Source: Phoronis australis
Taxonomy: Eukaryota > Phoronida > Phoronidae
DNA length: 64,000 bases
Assembly (NCBI GenBank): GCA_002633005.1
Contig: NMRA01000015.1
Coordinates: 1,021,598 to 1,085,597 of the forward strand
Direction: 5' to 3'
Made by a program: the position numbers and the translations under genes. The notes under the pieces were generated by a model, which was not told the DNA's origin, did no database searches, and worked only from the letters and a program-made list of their open reading frames with translations. Every line of letters starts with the position of its first letter. Within the stretch, counting starts at the first letter, position 1. This document shows, one piece after another, positions 1-13,400 of this stretch.

Positions 1-603
1 AGTGAAGCACTTTAAAAACAACTTTTATAAACATTTTGGAGAACAGTGTATAGAGCACACAATGTGAACATTTCATACGAATCAGATCAGGTATTCCTAT
101 AAAGATATGACGTTTTGAAATTAAGACAAATTTGGAATTTTTCCAGGGTTCTTCATAACCATTAAACGGAGACTTAGAAAAACAAACAGGAAATACTGTA
201 ACACTAAAACTCCCATAAGTCATATGAGCACAAGATCTTCGCTAACTTGCATAACGTTTCACAGTACGATTATTCTAGTTTGTATACTCTACCCAATGGA
301 TAAGTCATATTTGCTTATAACTCAAATAAATTCTTTTGGTCTGGTTACCTTCAACTTGAGCAAGTTTTGCAGCTGTAGAATGATTTAAATTCATGAGTTA
401 CATTTTAAAGTCAAAACTTCTGAATCAGCCAATATAAAACATCTTTTAAAAATATGTGCAGACAATTCATTTGGTGAATATTAATAAATGGATATCAAAA
501 GTATCAATTCTAACAAAAAATTAGACTCTGCAATGCTCCCAAGATCAAATGACATTTTCAGGCAAGTAAGTCCTGCCTGTGTGACAAAGGAAAGTCACCT
601 CAC
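1..603. other. PPIH intron sequence at the window edge
   Basis: AT-rich sequence downstream (on the minus strand) of the third PPIH exon. I see no exon, hairpin or repeat in it; it is presumably intron 3 of PPIH. Confidence 0.6.
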
Positions 604-2540
604 CTTTACAAAGTCTCCCCCTTGAACCATGAAATCCTTAATGACGCGATGAAATGAGGCACCTTTGTAACCGATGGGAACGCCATCTTTTGTGAACTCA
701 CCAGTACAGAACTGCCTACAAGTGCAATCACACTATCAGCTGATATGGTCAAAAGACAACAGATGACTTCAGAGTTGTAGTGTTCATTATCTGTGATTCA
801 GAATCCACATTGTGCTTCCCATTTTATTTCTATGAACACTATGTGAAGTCCTTGACCCAAATGTGATTCAACTACAACATAACGAGGTCTTCAGTATCAT
901 TATGCAGGTTGTGAACATCATCAGATCTTCAGTATCATGATGCAGATTGTGAACATCACTTTTGTGGCACAAAGGGATGAAAGTGTTTCAACTTCTCTTG
1001 AATGCAACACTAGTCCACTTCAGGTTACTTCCTAACCATTCCTGAAACTTATTTTTATAGCCGAGATACTTGGACCAACGCAACAAAATAGCCTTGCCCA
1101 AGGAAACACAGCCACAAGTCAGCGTGAGCCAAACTCAGAACATAACGGCTGGAAGCTTGTCATGCTTACCACTGAGACAAAAAGACGCTGTGCAATAATA
1201 ATCGTGAACAATTCAAAATTTGTTAACAAACTCACTTAATCTAATGCCTAAATCGGAGGCACAGATTTACTGACCCTTTAATAGATTCGTTTTTTCATAA
1301 AAGATGTGTAACACCAAATAAATGCTTTACTATTTCCAACTTCTATGCTATTGCTAGCATCAGACAATATTTTGAGAAATAGCAGGCATTCACAACAACG
1401 TGAAATGCTTTCAAAAAATTAAAAGATTAATCTCAACAATTACTTTTAGTACTAAATTTGTAAGACTTTGCAATGTGTTCGTGTCTATGAACTCCAACTG
1501 GAATACTTACCTAAAGTTTTCAGCTGTTTTCGGGACGACATCAGCAAAAAGCTCAAAAACCATTCGATCGGGTTCCTGAATAACAATTCAATGATGTTTT
1601 AAGAAGTAACACAGTACAACAAAAAAATCAATTCATAAGGAATCAAAGTATTTCAAGAATTAAATTTACACCGCGCCGTGAAACTTGTATCAACATGTAA
1701 AGCTAAAGACCGGACGGTGTGCATGCAAAATCTGGGAGCCAACCAACACTCACCTTGCCCGTTAGAGCCGTTTAAGTGAAAAACAATGCAATAAACGTCA
1801 TTTTCTTGCGTAACTCACCACTTTTTCTAACAATGAAAATAATTTCGTCGTTTTGAAAACAGTACGCTCGTGTCACGCGCACGCGCCATTTCCTAAATTT
1901 TTGCGACATCTCTCGGGAGATGATGATAGCTTGGCAGCAGCAAAATTTCTTCTGAAATTCGATTTTTCGGTATCAAAATTCTAAAAACTTATAATGAAGT
2001 GAAACCAGTTCTGATAATTTGTTGTGACGTGTACGCAACCTCGTGAAAGAACAACAGTTGATTGAATAATCGGCGAAAAAAGAAACTGGCCAATAGGTGA
2101 CGCAAAATTTCATGGCGCCGAAAGCGGTCACTAAAGATCGCTACACAACTTTAGCAGCAGAATAACGGTGGAACGCCATTTTTGCCAACACCGTTAAATA
2201 ATTTAAATTACTCAAGGAAGACTGTAGTTTTTAATGACGCTAATTTTGTGTCAGATTTTATCTTACCACTTTTTTACCCGCATCGGTGCAAAGCTGTATA
2301 TTTATATACAGCTATGTACCTGGCTGGCTACACTACTACTACTAGCCATCCAGCTAGCTGTATGAAGACTGTCGTCACCACAAACATCTCCCCATAAATA
2401 TAGCTAGTCAGGACAGTCAAGGAATGCTAAGGAAACTTCCAGTGATGAATTTAAGAAAAACTTACAGAGCCTCCTATTGAAACATCAAAGAAAACAGTTG
2501 GATTACTGGGGTTTCTCAACCGGTCTTGGTACTTCGCCAT
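604..2540 (-). CDS. PPIH: PPIH-type peptidyl-prolyl cis-trans isomerase (cyclophilin H), 5' part
   Basis: Three coding exons read on the minus strand: 2466-2540 (ATG at 2540-2538, 25 codons), 1511-1575 and 604-715. Splice phases agree (0, then 2) and all sites are GT-AG. The joined 84 residues contain [29 protein letters not shown] and the cyclophilin active-site stretch [15 protein letters not shown], with the catalytic Arg and the Phe-Met-Gln group. The insertion-bearing [14 protein letters not shown] segment is characteristic of cyclophilin H rather than cyclophilin A. PPIH orthologues bind PRPF4 in the U4/U6.U5 tri-snRNP and catalyse prolyl isomerisation; about 177 residues is usual, so roughly half is here. 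The third exon ends in a good donor (GTGAGG) and no continuation (GDGTG...) is visible in 1-603, so the remaining exons lie beyond the left edge. The gene is divergent from ARMC9. Confidence 0.9.
2185..2310. repeat. Dispersed repeat, copy 1 (second copy at 40217-40340)
   Basis: Shares an ordered set of blocks with 40217-40340: AACACCG-TTAA, TACTCAAGG, TTTTGTGTCAGATTTTAT and TTTTTTACC followed by ATGCAAAG-like sequence. Identity is high in blocks with small indels between them, as expected for old copies of an interspersed element. No coding capacity; the short reading frame here has no support. Confidence 0.6.
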
Positions 2541-3140
2541 CACGAATCAGGTTGATTAAAATTAATCAAAAACACATTAATTTCATCAAAATTTCTCATA
2601 ATTTTCAAAATATTTAACTTTTTAAAACCAATTATAAAGAAACATGTATTTTTTACAAAATTAAATTATCAAATTTCTTAAAATTAGTCAAATTATGTAA
2701 AAAAATTACTACAATTTTGATTGTTTTGGACTTGATTATTATAGTTCAGCACTGGCTGAGGGTACAGTTCACAAAAACATTAATTACAATTAGTAAAGTT
2801 ATAATAGATAAAAAATAATGTTATTAAAAAGTATATTATGCTCTTATTGAGTTTATTTATGTTATTTTGTATCTAAAATATCTAAAAACATTTTTATTAT
2901 TAATAGTGTAACGGGTTTCATGCTGCGAAAGTGACCTACATTTCTGAAGGAAAAAATCGGTCGAACGAAGAACGAAAGGTAAACTGAGCTGAGCTGTGGT
3001 TTGTGAGCAGGTGAGCTGGTGATCGATTACGAATTTATGATCAGATTCACAAGAGTTGCACGAAATTAAGACATTAAGAAATTCTGTTAAGTGTTCATGT
3101 TGCCTTTTATTGGCCGATTTTATAGATTGAGCGTGTTTCT

Positions 3141-3245
3141 GTCACAGTCAGTGTCAGTGACTGACACTATCACTGATAGTGTCAGTGTCAGTGTCATTGA
3201 CAGTGACTGTCCTCAGACACTGACCCAGAGCCACAGGCTGACTCA
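3141..3245. repeat. CAGTGT-rich low-complexity tract with a perfect palindrome
   Basis: A degenerate tract of CAGTGTCA/TGACACTG words on both strands. Within it 3161-3185 is a perfect 12-bp inverted repeat (CTGACACTATCA / TGATAGTGTCAG) with a one-base centre. Probably a simple-sequence derivative; no other role is visible. Confidence 0.7.
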
Positions 3246-3681
3246 GTGACTGGCAACTTGGGAGCGTATTTTGATCTTTGCAGAACGTAGCTCTCATGCA
3301 CTACACATATGGTAAGGGGACTTACACTGCTTTTATGTGTAGTAATAGCCGATTTCACCCGACTTGGGAATCTTACCAGTGACCCCGGTTAAACTGCCGA
3401 GCGTGCTCATTGGCGGATTGTCAACAATGGCACAAATTTACTGATACTTTCTTCAAAAATTCACCATTCTACCTCTATAAAGCTTTTCGCATAAGTTATT
3501 TTGCGAATGTGTACTTGACTCTTCATAATCAAACTTTGAGTGTAAAATTGCAGCACCACCTTGTGGTAACTTTGCTGATCGCATCATCACTTAGCAAAAA
3601 CTTTCATGTTTGTTCTGTATAGAAAGTCAGTGGGAAATCTCAAGTTAACTTCATTGTTTGCATTGACAGTCCTTCAGTATC

Positions 3682-4181
3682 CAGGGCTTGGAATTTTCCG
3701 CGGAAATGCGGATTTCCGCTTTTTTCAAATGTTCTGTCCGCGCATTTTATTATATTTCCGCGTAAAAAAATCGGATTTGATATAAAATTTCTGCGGCAAA
3801 TTCTTTTCTTACCGCTGCGTTGCAGACGACGTTCACCTCGAAAAGCGGATGTTGCTCTTTATGTTTCGGAGGAACGTAAATTGTCAACATTGCCGGGGCA
3901 TCTGGGATAGCGTGGTGGGATTTTCAATGGCGTCTCGTGTTATTGTAAACCGCGGCGACAAATACTATGGCTCTGCAGCCAAAATGTGTGGGTTGGGAGT
4001 GGACGGACGAGCTAAAACGGCGCAGACGCATGCTACTGTTGGTGGTAACATTTTTTTTTTTTTAGTCCTCCCGATTTTTGTCGGGGAAAGGTTCACATCG
4101 ACCATTTCAAGGCTGGGTAGCGCGCATGATTTGGGCCGTAAAAGTTTCCGCGTTTTTTGTCATTGGGCATTCCAAGCCCTG
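3682..4181. mobile_element. Non-autonomous TIR element, CAGGGCTTGGAAT family, copy 1
   Basis: Begins CAGGGCTTGGAATTTTC and ends with the inverse ATTCCAAGCCCTG, giving terminal inverted repeats of at least 13 bp over a 500-bp element. The word AGTAT occurs just outside both ends (one extra C on the left), consistent with a short target-site duplication. The interior is rich in CCGCGGAAAT/ATTTCCGC words. A 116-codon open frame on the plus strand extends past the right end and resembles no transposase I know. The element at 32339-32551 shares the same termini. The termini are loosely hAT-like, but the superfamily is not established. Confidence 0.75.
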
Positions 4182-4468
4182 AGTATGGGACTTAACTAAA
4201 AGTGGGAAAATGCAAGAGTGTGTTCGATACATAAAATAATGATGTGTCATGACAACCCCCATTTAGAGCCTCGTTTTCAACAATAACAAACTGTCAGTTC
4301 TCTTGAAGCCATGAAATCACCTCAAAATTGACTTGGGAAGATTTTGAGAACAATTTCATAATGGTATTGGTCAGTAGTCTAAATCAAAATCTGTTAGTTG
4401 TGATGAAAGGTTGGTTTTTAGCCACTTGCCACTTTCTAAGGTTTTGTTCGTTTATAAAAAATTTTCAG

Positions 4469-7400
4469 GAAGATGATCTTGAATTAACAGTTGGGAACAT
4501 GTCATCACAGATATCAGGAATTGCTCACGAAGGAGAGATAAATGGCGTTGTTAAGGAGGTGAGGTGTTGGCGTTATCTTGCGAGAAATATGCAAGTTTTG
4601 TGCAATCTGCTCCAATTTGTTGCAATTACGAGTTTTGAATTTTGCCGTAATGATTCTGACTCATGTGTGTCAAATTTAAAATCAATGCTATGAGTTTAAA
4701 TTCGTTGGACGTGAGTCATTTTTTCAGTAAAACAAGAAATCTTTGATTTTTGATGCTAGTTCAGCTCTGATTCCTAGTATATTTACATACAGACTTTTGG
4801 TCGTGTTCATGAATTTTCTTGTTTGCCCCAAGTTTGAACTTTCTGTTCTGGGAGAAAACTGTCATGGTAAAATTTTCTTTAAAATAGAATATTTCAAATT
4901 ATTTCTGAAAATAAATTCCTGATATGTTTAGGTTTTATCTTGCCTATTTTTGAGAAATAGAAATTGGGTACATGCTGCACTCAGTGACATCACTGTTGTC
5001 AAGGTGAGATTTTTAGGATTGCTTGGTGACATCACTGTTGTCAAGGTGATATCATAGGATTGCTTGGTGACAGTTTCTTGACAAATATAAAGATTAAGAA
5101 AACTTTTGTCTGTTACTGGCATGTTTTTCTACTGAGTAGATGTCTGCAGCTTTTGGTAAATTTTTCATTGATTTCTGTTAAGTAATCAGCCTTAAGTTTG
5201 AAGAATGGAAAATGGCATTTTTTTGTAATTAGTTTTGTGCAAAATAAGTGGAGATGTGGCTCTATATGCGTAAAATTTGTTCCACTGTGACACTTTGTCT
5301 TCATGATTTGTTCCACTGTGACACTTTATCTTCAAGGTTTTTTACATGTGTGTTACTGTGACTTGGCCATTACTTGAGACTCATTATTATCTTCTTAATG
5401 TGAGAAAGTGCTCTTTATTTCTATTCCAGTATTTGGAATTCTGCAAGTTCGATCAAACCGTAATAACCTTTGTGGAGGAGTGTCATGACCTTGGCCGATC
5501 GCTGAAACCAGACGCAAATAAATTGGCAAAGTCGTCAACGAAATTAGTGGCTATTCAGGTCTGTATTATTGAAAATCAGGTATTGTACTAATACTATGTG
5601 TTGTGATGGAGTTTTTCTAAATCGATATCATTAAAGTTAGTCATGCAGTCATAAAATTTGTTGTCTGCCTGGTCATCTCGGATCTTGAAAAGCACTTAAA
5701 TTTGACTGGTGGCCTTGAAATGGAATTTAACGTTGACTTTGAAAAGTACTTGACTGGCTATTTTCGCTCTTGTGTTTCAAAAGTTATTATTTAGACTTTT
5801 CATTTGAAAATTCTTCATATCCTCACTGAGAGCATTTATTTACTTGAGAAATCTCTAACATGACTGAGCATTTGGCGTACATAATCAATCATAAGAATTT
5901 TGCCAAGAGGGGGTTCGTGCAAAAGCGTTCTTTTAAGTCCTTGTACAACTCAGTTTCATCTCTGAAAATGGTGGATTTTCACTGAAACTTTAACAGGTTA
6001 TGACATAGTGTTTTTTCTTGTTAAGATTCGTTTCATCAGTTGGGCCCTGGAACAGTTTAATTTAATAGGAAATGGTTTGTGGCATGTCTCTACAAATCTC
6101 ATGCTGTTTTCAAACTACAGTAAAATCTCACAACGTTTGGACAAACATAATTGCTGAAGTTACGCTCTCTTCATGTTTCAAGGGCTTCTTTCATTGTTCT
6201 GAATGCTTACAATTTTTGGAATGTTGTAGCTGCAGTTCAGAAATTGTATGTGGAAAAGCATCCATTTGGTCTTTTATAGAAAAATGAGAAAATAAAATTT
6301 CACATTGTGTCCTGAATTTGTGAGAGTTTACCGTACATTGTTCGTTCATTTTCAGAATGATCTTATTCAACTGTTTCACCATGGACGGTGTGAGGAGTTT
6401 TTTGCACTTTGGGACTCTGCACTTCAGGATGCGTTGCGAAATGAAAACATAACTGCCCAGAAGCTGGAATTTAATCTCAACATTTACTTTGCCACCTATC
6501 CTATTAGAAATGGATCTGCGGTTGGTTCACTTCTCAATGTTCTGAAAGCTAATAAAACTATATTTCCAAGTGTTGTTTTTAAAGTGTAATGTTACAGAAC
6601 TATGATGCATGAAAAGTAATGATAATAGCATTATGTGTTGGTCACTGCAAGATGGCTTATGTAATGCTTGGTTTTTCACTGTCCTCAATTATTCTGCTCT
6701 ACCTAGTGCAAAATTAAGCCTGTGCCATACATACATCACTCACTTGTTTACGAATAGCTTGGTACAGCATTGTAACTAGATAATAATGATGTGATTTTGC
6801 ATTCCGCCCAGCATGATCTCGTCTTTAATCATCTGTTATAAGACTGGTTATTTTCACAGAATTCAGTGGAGACGGAGAAGGCCATTAATTATTTCAAGAA
6901 GTATCTGGAGTCACGAGGTGCTAAACTCAGTCAGACGACAGAGTTTCTGCCATTCTATGCACTACCCTTTGTGCCGAACCCCACGACACACCCATCATAC
7001 AAGGATCTGTTCTCTGTAAGTGTGTCTAGAGTCGTGGTTCTTTAAATTATGATTTGTACCTTTTAAACCAAGTCTTTATTTGTATTAACATTAAATGTAT
7101 AGGACAGAGATACTAATTGATTGATTTTGCTGTATTGGGGTATATTTTGCAAGTTGTTTCTCAAGCCAAGCTGGAATTTACTTTTAGTTTCAATATTTTG
7201 ATACATGCATATCATATCATGGCAGATTAATTTGATGTTGGTCGAAGCTGAGACTAAAAGTATGACGTAGCAATTGGTGACATTGAGCCTGATTGGAACC
7301 AGGCTTAAATTTAACTTAGTGTTAACCAGCATGGGCAACAAGTGTAACTGAGATATTCAAAGTGGAAAGATTCTCTTTAGATGAATAAGATTGCAGTGTA

Positions 7401-10400
7401 GTGTGGTGTCAATCTACTTACAATTAAAATTACTGACATCTTTAATCATCAAAAACAAGAGTGTTGTAGATTTCTAGTTTTAGTGACTTCTGAGATCTTA
7501 ACTTGTGCCTTTAATGAATTATTTCAGGATTCATGGGTACCAGAACTTCAACAGAAACTTGAGGGTTTCTTGACTGAAGCTCTCCAAGCCAAACCACAAC
7601 CTCAACTCTTAGAACTCTATGTATCCTTAACGTCTTGTTGCACCAGTGAACAGGTTTATGCAAAAGTCCCATTTTTAGGAATCTTTATTGCTCTTACTTG
7701 GAAAAGTATTGCCAAATCTGCGGTGTAATGTTTAACGGCTGAATAGTTATTCCTTAACTGAGTGTATCAGAATGGTGGTGGAGGAATATCTTCTAAAGGT
7801 AAGCTGATTATTTTTTGAAGATGTGGGGTTTTTTTCAAGAAAATTCAAATTTAATTCACTTGGGAGTGTCAAAAAGACTTGTTCTGTATCCATTGTGGAG
7901 TTGGATGTTAGCAAACTCCCAGATTTGTTTTATCACTTGAAGTCTGCTGAATGCTCCAATTAGAAGTCACCCTCTCACTGAAATAGAGTGTGAATGTGTT
8001 ATGGATTGAAGTATGAATGTGTTATGGTCTGAAGTGTGTATGTGTTATGGACTGAGACGAGGCTCTGCTATTAGAATTTTTATTTACTGTGAGTATTTGT
8101 CTTTATTGTTATTGTTTTACGATTATGATTGAACCTCTTCCCTTTACTGTAATGTTTTGTTTACAGAAGCTAAAGATCAGCAAGATATATTACAACAACA
8201 GTTAACTGATTCTGAGAGACGGTGTGGCACATACATGAAGAGATACAATAAAATTCAGGTACTGTGTGCTATAAAACATACCATAATTATGCTCTCCTGG
8301 GTATACACCTTCTTCAAATGTTTCCTTTTTCTCATGTTTACACATGCCAGGCGCCTGTTTCATGAAAAGTGACTTAAGACTGGAGACAGAAATTTGGTCT
8401 TACGCACCGCATTAACTATTTCAGAAAAATAATTAAATCTCACTTGTGCAACAGTGCAAAGTCTCTGAGAATAAACAAATAACTGATAGTTACTGAGATA
8501 ATTTCTATAAGTTGTTTTCGTAGTGATGCATTCATAATTACTTAGTTAAACCTTTATTCAGGGATTGTGAGGTGGAGAGTGTAAAACCAAATATCAGTCT
8601 TAAGTCTTATGTCGCATTCATGAAACAAACCCTCAGTCATGTATAAGCTCCCCTTCTTACCTCATGGTCCAAATTTAATCAAACTGGTCTGTCCTATGGT
8701 TAGGGGTGCCGGTGCAAAACTGCTTTGGAAAAACAAGTCGCATTGGCCTGTGTTAATCACGAGCACTTGTCAGGCAAAAGCATGATTCACATTAGTCATC
8801 AGCTGTGTATCCCTCCTTACCCCACTTCCTGTAGAAACCTATGGCCTTATCCACAAATCCCATTTACATTCCCATGGGCTTGTGTTTATGCAGATCCCGC
8901 AATGAGTTTTTGTGATTTAATAATGATTTATTGGTGTTAAAAGCTGTGCCCACTTTTGTGTGTTACAGCAATAACTATATTATAATGTGCCAAGGTAATG
9001 ACATGCCGTCCACTGTCTTGAAAAACTGGTCGTCACTCCCAACACAGCCACTGTAAAATTTCTTTATTACTATTTTATCCATAGGCTGATTACCATAACC
9101 TGATCGGGATAACAGCTGATTTAGTGGATTCATTAGAGGCTACAGTTCAAGGTCAAATGGTGAGTGGCAAGGTCACATATCATTGAATTGTGGTCATTGG
9201 CTGTCTATTTGTGAGTTGTATAGTAAATTGAGTATATGTAGCTGTGTTTAGTAACCATATATTTCAATTTTATAAATAACATCCGCCTCAGTAAAATTTT
9301 GTGTTAACTTCAGCCTGATTTGTCCTTTAAGTTTCCCTTGTTTGGTCATCATTGATTGTCAGTGTTCACGTCTCGTCAATTTCAGATAACTCCTGAGTAC
9401 CTGCAGGAGATCTGTGCACGACTCTTCCAAAATCAGATGCGACAATCCATGGTCAACCAGTCAGTGGCAGCTGTGGACTTCACGCGTCCGGGCACTGCTG
9501 GCCAAGTACTGAGGGCCTCTGTTGTTCAACCTGTGTAAGCGTTACTCATTTGTACACCCCTGAATAATTTGCATTTCTTAAATTTGCAATGCTCATCACT
9601 TGTATGATTTTGCAGAAGAATTGCCAGTGAAGTGTATTTATTTGTAAAGTAAACTAGTAAACAACAAAAGAGTCGCTACTTTTGATTTCAGTTTAATTAA
9701 TTAAATTGTCTGAATGCATAAAGTGAGTTTTTGCAGCCTCCATTAATTCTTCCTCTATGTTGCACGCAATATTGCAAAAATTTAGTGTGATTTTGTTTAA
9801 AATTTTCATCAAAATAAAGATGATTTAAAAGTTGTAGACTATTGTTAGATTAGTTTGTACTATCTAGATGTCATAAAACAGCATTTAGTATTTGTAATTG
9901 CATTATTTGCAATAAGGTTGTCTGCCTTTGAGAAAAAGAGAAATGTAAAGTTTTGGTAATTATTTTTCTTGAAAATAAGTGAAAAATTGATGTAACTTGT
10001 AATTCTGCCTACTCGGTCATGTGACGCTGCCTTAGACAAACAAAGACAAGAGCCGCTGCAAGTAATCAAGTTTGGCATAGCGAAATGCTGCACGATTTCG
10101 GACAAGGTGTCGTTGTGAATTCAGGCAAATTAATTCTGTTAACTTATCCATTTGCATTGAAGCCTTTTTGGGAAAAGATTAGGTGTTTCCAAGCCAGAGA
10201 GTGTAGGGACTTTCTTGGGTCATGAGGCAAAGCCGGAGCGAGTGTGTCAGATTTACATGAAATGTTGCACTATGCTCACTTAATGTTGCACTATGCTCAC
10301 TTAATGTTGCACTATGCTCAAATAAAAATTATGTATAATTGGTAACAGGTGATGTTAACAAAGTGTTGAATGATTGTTTGACATCAAAGAAAATTTTTGA

Positions 10401-13400
10401 GAAGATTTGCAAATAGGAAAAATCGGGCATTCTAAAAGTGCCACCTAATTCTGAATGAGGTCCTTGGTGTTGGTGACAAATATGCTTCAGTATATTAATT
10501 AATTATGTCGCAAAAATTGGGCCAAATTTGAGCTTTTTGATTGGCTGCAACGGAAAGTTAAAAGGTGAAATTCCCATATAAGGAATTGAGAAAGCAGTAT
10601 CACTAGCGAGGTCATCAGCTTGGAAGGATTCCTGGGGGAGTGTTGTGTTCTCTACATTCCCATGGTAGTCTGTATTTGGTAAACTAGAGCTTACTTACTA
10701 TTGTGTTGCAGGTAGTTTCCATGGACCATGTTCACTTTCAGTCAACACTGGCTGTGTTATCTCTAGTATGCCGGAGTCTGGTGGAGCTGGAGGAATTGTT
10801 CCCTGATATTTTATGGGTTTTGTTGGCTTTGGTGTAATCCCCCAGTTAATCGATCAGGATATCGGCTGTCAGAGTTACTCAATTTCCATTGACATTTTTT
10901 CACTATTTTGCATTGAATTCCAATGACTCTTGAACTATTTTGTACACGAAAATGTCTTGGGCACATATGGCAGACGTGTGTTTATGTCACATGATCATAT
11001 TCCGCACTCCGATTGGTCTATGAAACTACTTAAATTGACATCTGTCTTTACAGCCATCAAAAGCCTGCTGAGCCAGAAGATAGTGGTCCAGTTGTGCTGG
11101 ACTTTAATAAAATTAAGAAGGATCTCACTTCGGGTGATGAAAGACGACAGGCTCTATTGCTACAGGCACTCAGATGGGTAGGTACTGTGTACACAACTGA
11201 CATCTCTATGACTACATCTCCATGACTACATCTCCATGACTACATCTTTATGACATCTCTTTGACAATATTCTCCACATCTTTGTTTGATTATATATGAT
11301 TTATTTACCTTCACCTAGGACACTTGATTTATTTTTGATATTGTCTTAATTAACTTTACCATGAAATAAAGACTGTATGTTGGTTTGTAAAGCCACAGTT
11401 TGTATGTGAATTTTAGGTGTCTTTGCCACTGGTCAGTTGGTTTCATGTTATGTGACTTTTGGTTGTAATTTTGTGAACTCACAACTTCATCAAAGTAACC
11501 TGTTTTCCATACTCAAAGATCACAAAACCATTTTGCTCTGACAGGTGATGAATAAATTGTGATTTAGACAAATGGTTTTCTATTTTCACTGAAGTATTTT
11601 TTGTGTTCTCTGTTTTCCAGCGTCTAACCAGATCACCCTCTGGTGAAGTTCGCGATACCGTCTTGCATTCGTACATACAGAATGACCTGTTGGGATGTTC
11701 CACTCCTGGGGGTGACAGGGTAGGTGTGGTGTATGGCTTGGACATTACTGTGTATGTCTGGTTGGTTAAACCCTAATGTTAAGTGTTGATATTTTTTCAT
11801 TGTTAAATTATGTTATCAATATCATTTCAATTCTGGACTACAATAATTTGTTAGTACTCAAATAATCAGGATGTCAACGTGAATGACCATCAAGTATTGA
11901 GATGTGTAATGTATTTGGTTGAACCTTATATCTGCAGCACAGCTTTTCAATTCAGATGCAGAATTTAGTGGATATTTGTTTTTCATACTATCATTTATGC
12001 TGCGATTTTTATCAAAAGTCCATTTATTTTTTGTTGAACACAATTTTAGGAACACTGGGTAATGTGTCGATATCTTTAAGTTAGTCATCTGGCCAGAGTT
12101 GTTTAGACAAAGCATGCGATTATTGCGCTACGTAACACGATTTTACATGTCAGAGAATTACACTTTATTCCAACATGGCCAACAGCAATGTTAAAATGCA
12201 ACACCATTATCACGGGTGAGAAACAACATGACCGCCGGTCCTCTAAATCGGACCGACTCACCCANCATGACTACATCTCCATGACTACATCTCCATGACT
12301 ACATCTCCATGACTACATCTCCATGACTACATCTCCATGACTACATCTCCATGACTACATCTCCATGACTACATCTCCATGACTACATCTCCATGACTAC
12401 ATATCCATGACTACATATCCATGACTACATCTCCATGACTACATATCCATGACTACATATCCATGACTACATCTCCATGACTACATCTCCATGACTACAT
12501 CTTTATGACATCTCTTTGACAATATTCTCCACATCTTTGTTTGATTATATATGATTATTTACCTTCACCTAGGACACCTGATTTATTTTTGATATTGTCT
12601 TAATTAACTTTACCATGAACTATGGACTGTATGTTGGTTTGTAAAGCCACAGTTTGTACGTGAATTTTAGGTGTCTTTGCCACTGGTCAGTTTGTTTCAT
12701 GTTATGTGACTTTTGATTGTAATTTTGTGAACTCACAATTTCATCAAAGTAACCTGTTTTCCATACTCAAAGAACACAAAAACCATTTTGCTCTGACATG
12801 TGATGAATGAATTGTGATTTAGACAAATGGTTTTCTATTTTCACTGAAGTATTTTTTGTGTTCTCTGTTTTCCAGCGTCTAACCAGATCACCCTCTGGTG
12901 AAGTTCGTGATACCGTCTTGCATTCGTACATACAGAATGACCTGTTAGGATGTTCCACTCCTGGGGGTGACAGGGTAGGTGTGGTGTATGGCTTGGACAT
13001 TACTGTGTATGTCTGGTTGGTTAGACCCTAATGTTAAGTGTTGATATTTTTTCATTGTTAAATTATGTTATCAATATCATTTCAATTCTGGACTACAATA
13101 ATTTGTTAGTACTCAAATAATCAGGATGTCAATGTGAATGACCATCAAGTATTGAGATGTGTAATGTATTTTGGTTGAACCTTATATCTGCAGCACAGCT
13201 TTTCAATTCAGATGAAGAATTTAGTGGATATTTGTTTTTCATACTACCATTTATACTGCGATTTTTAACAAAATTCCATTTATTTTTTGTTGAACACAAT
13301 TTTAGGAACACTGGGTAATGTGTCGATATCTTTAAGTTAGTCATCTGGCCAGAGTTGTTTAGACAAAGCATGCGATTATTGCGCTACGTAACACGATTTT

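Larger units (their letters stand above)
2541..4468. other. Divergent intergenic region between PPIH and ARMC9
   Basis: Lies between the PPIH start codon (2540, minus) and the first recognised ARMC9 exon (4469, plus), so it should hold both promoters and probably a 5' non-coding ARMC9 exon. It contains a very AT-rich block (2560-2910), a CAGTGT-rich palindromic tract (3141-3245) and an inverted-repeat element (3682-4181). No TATA box or other core promoter element stands out. Confidence 0.6.

Noticed and set aside
3141-3245. Regulatory palindrome or origin
   Set aside because: The palindrome is embedded in a low-complexity CAGTGT tract and needs no further explanation.
12266-12510. CRISPR-like array
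   Set aside because: The 15-bp units abut with no unique spacers, and the context is an animal intron; it is a minisatellite.
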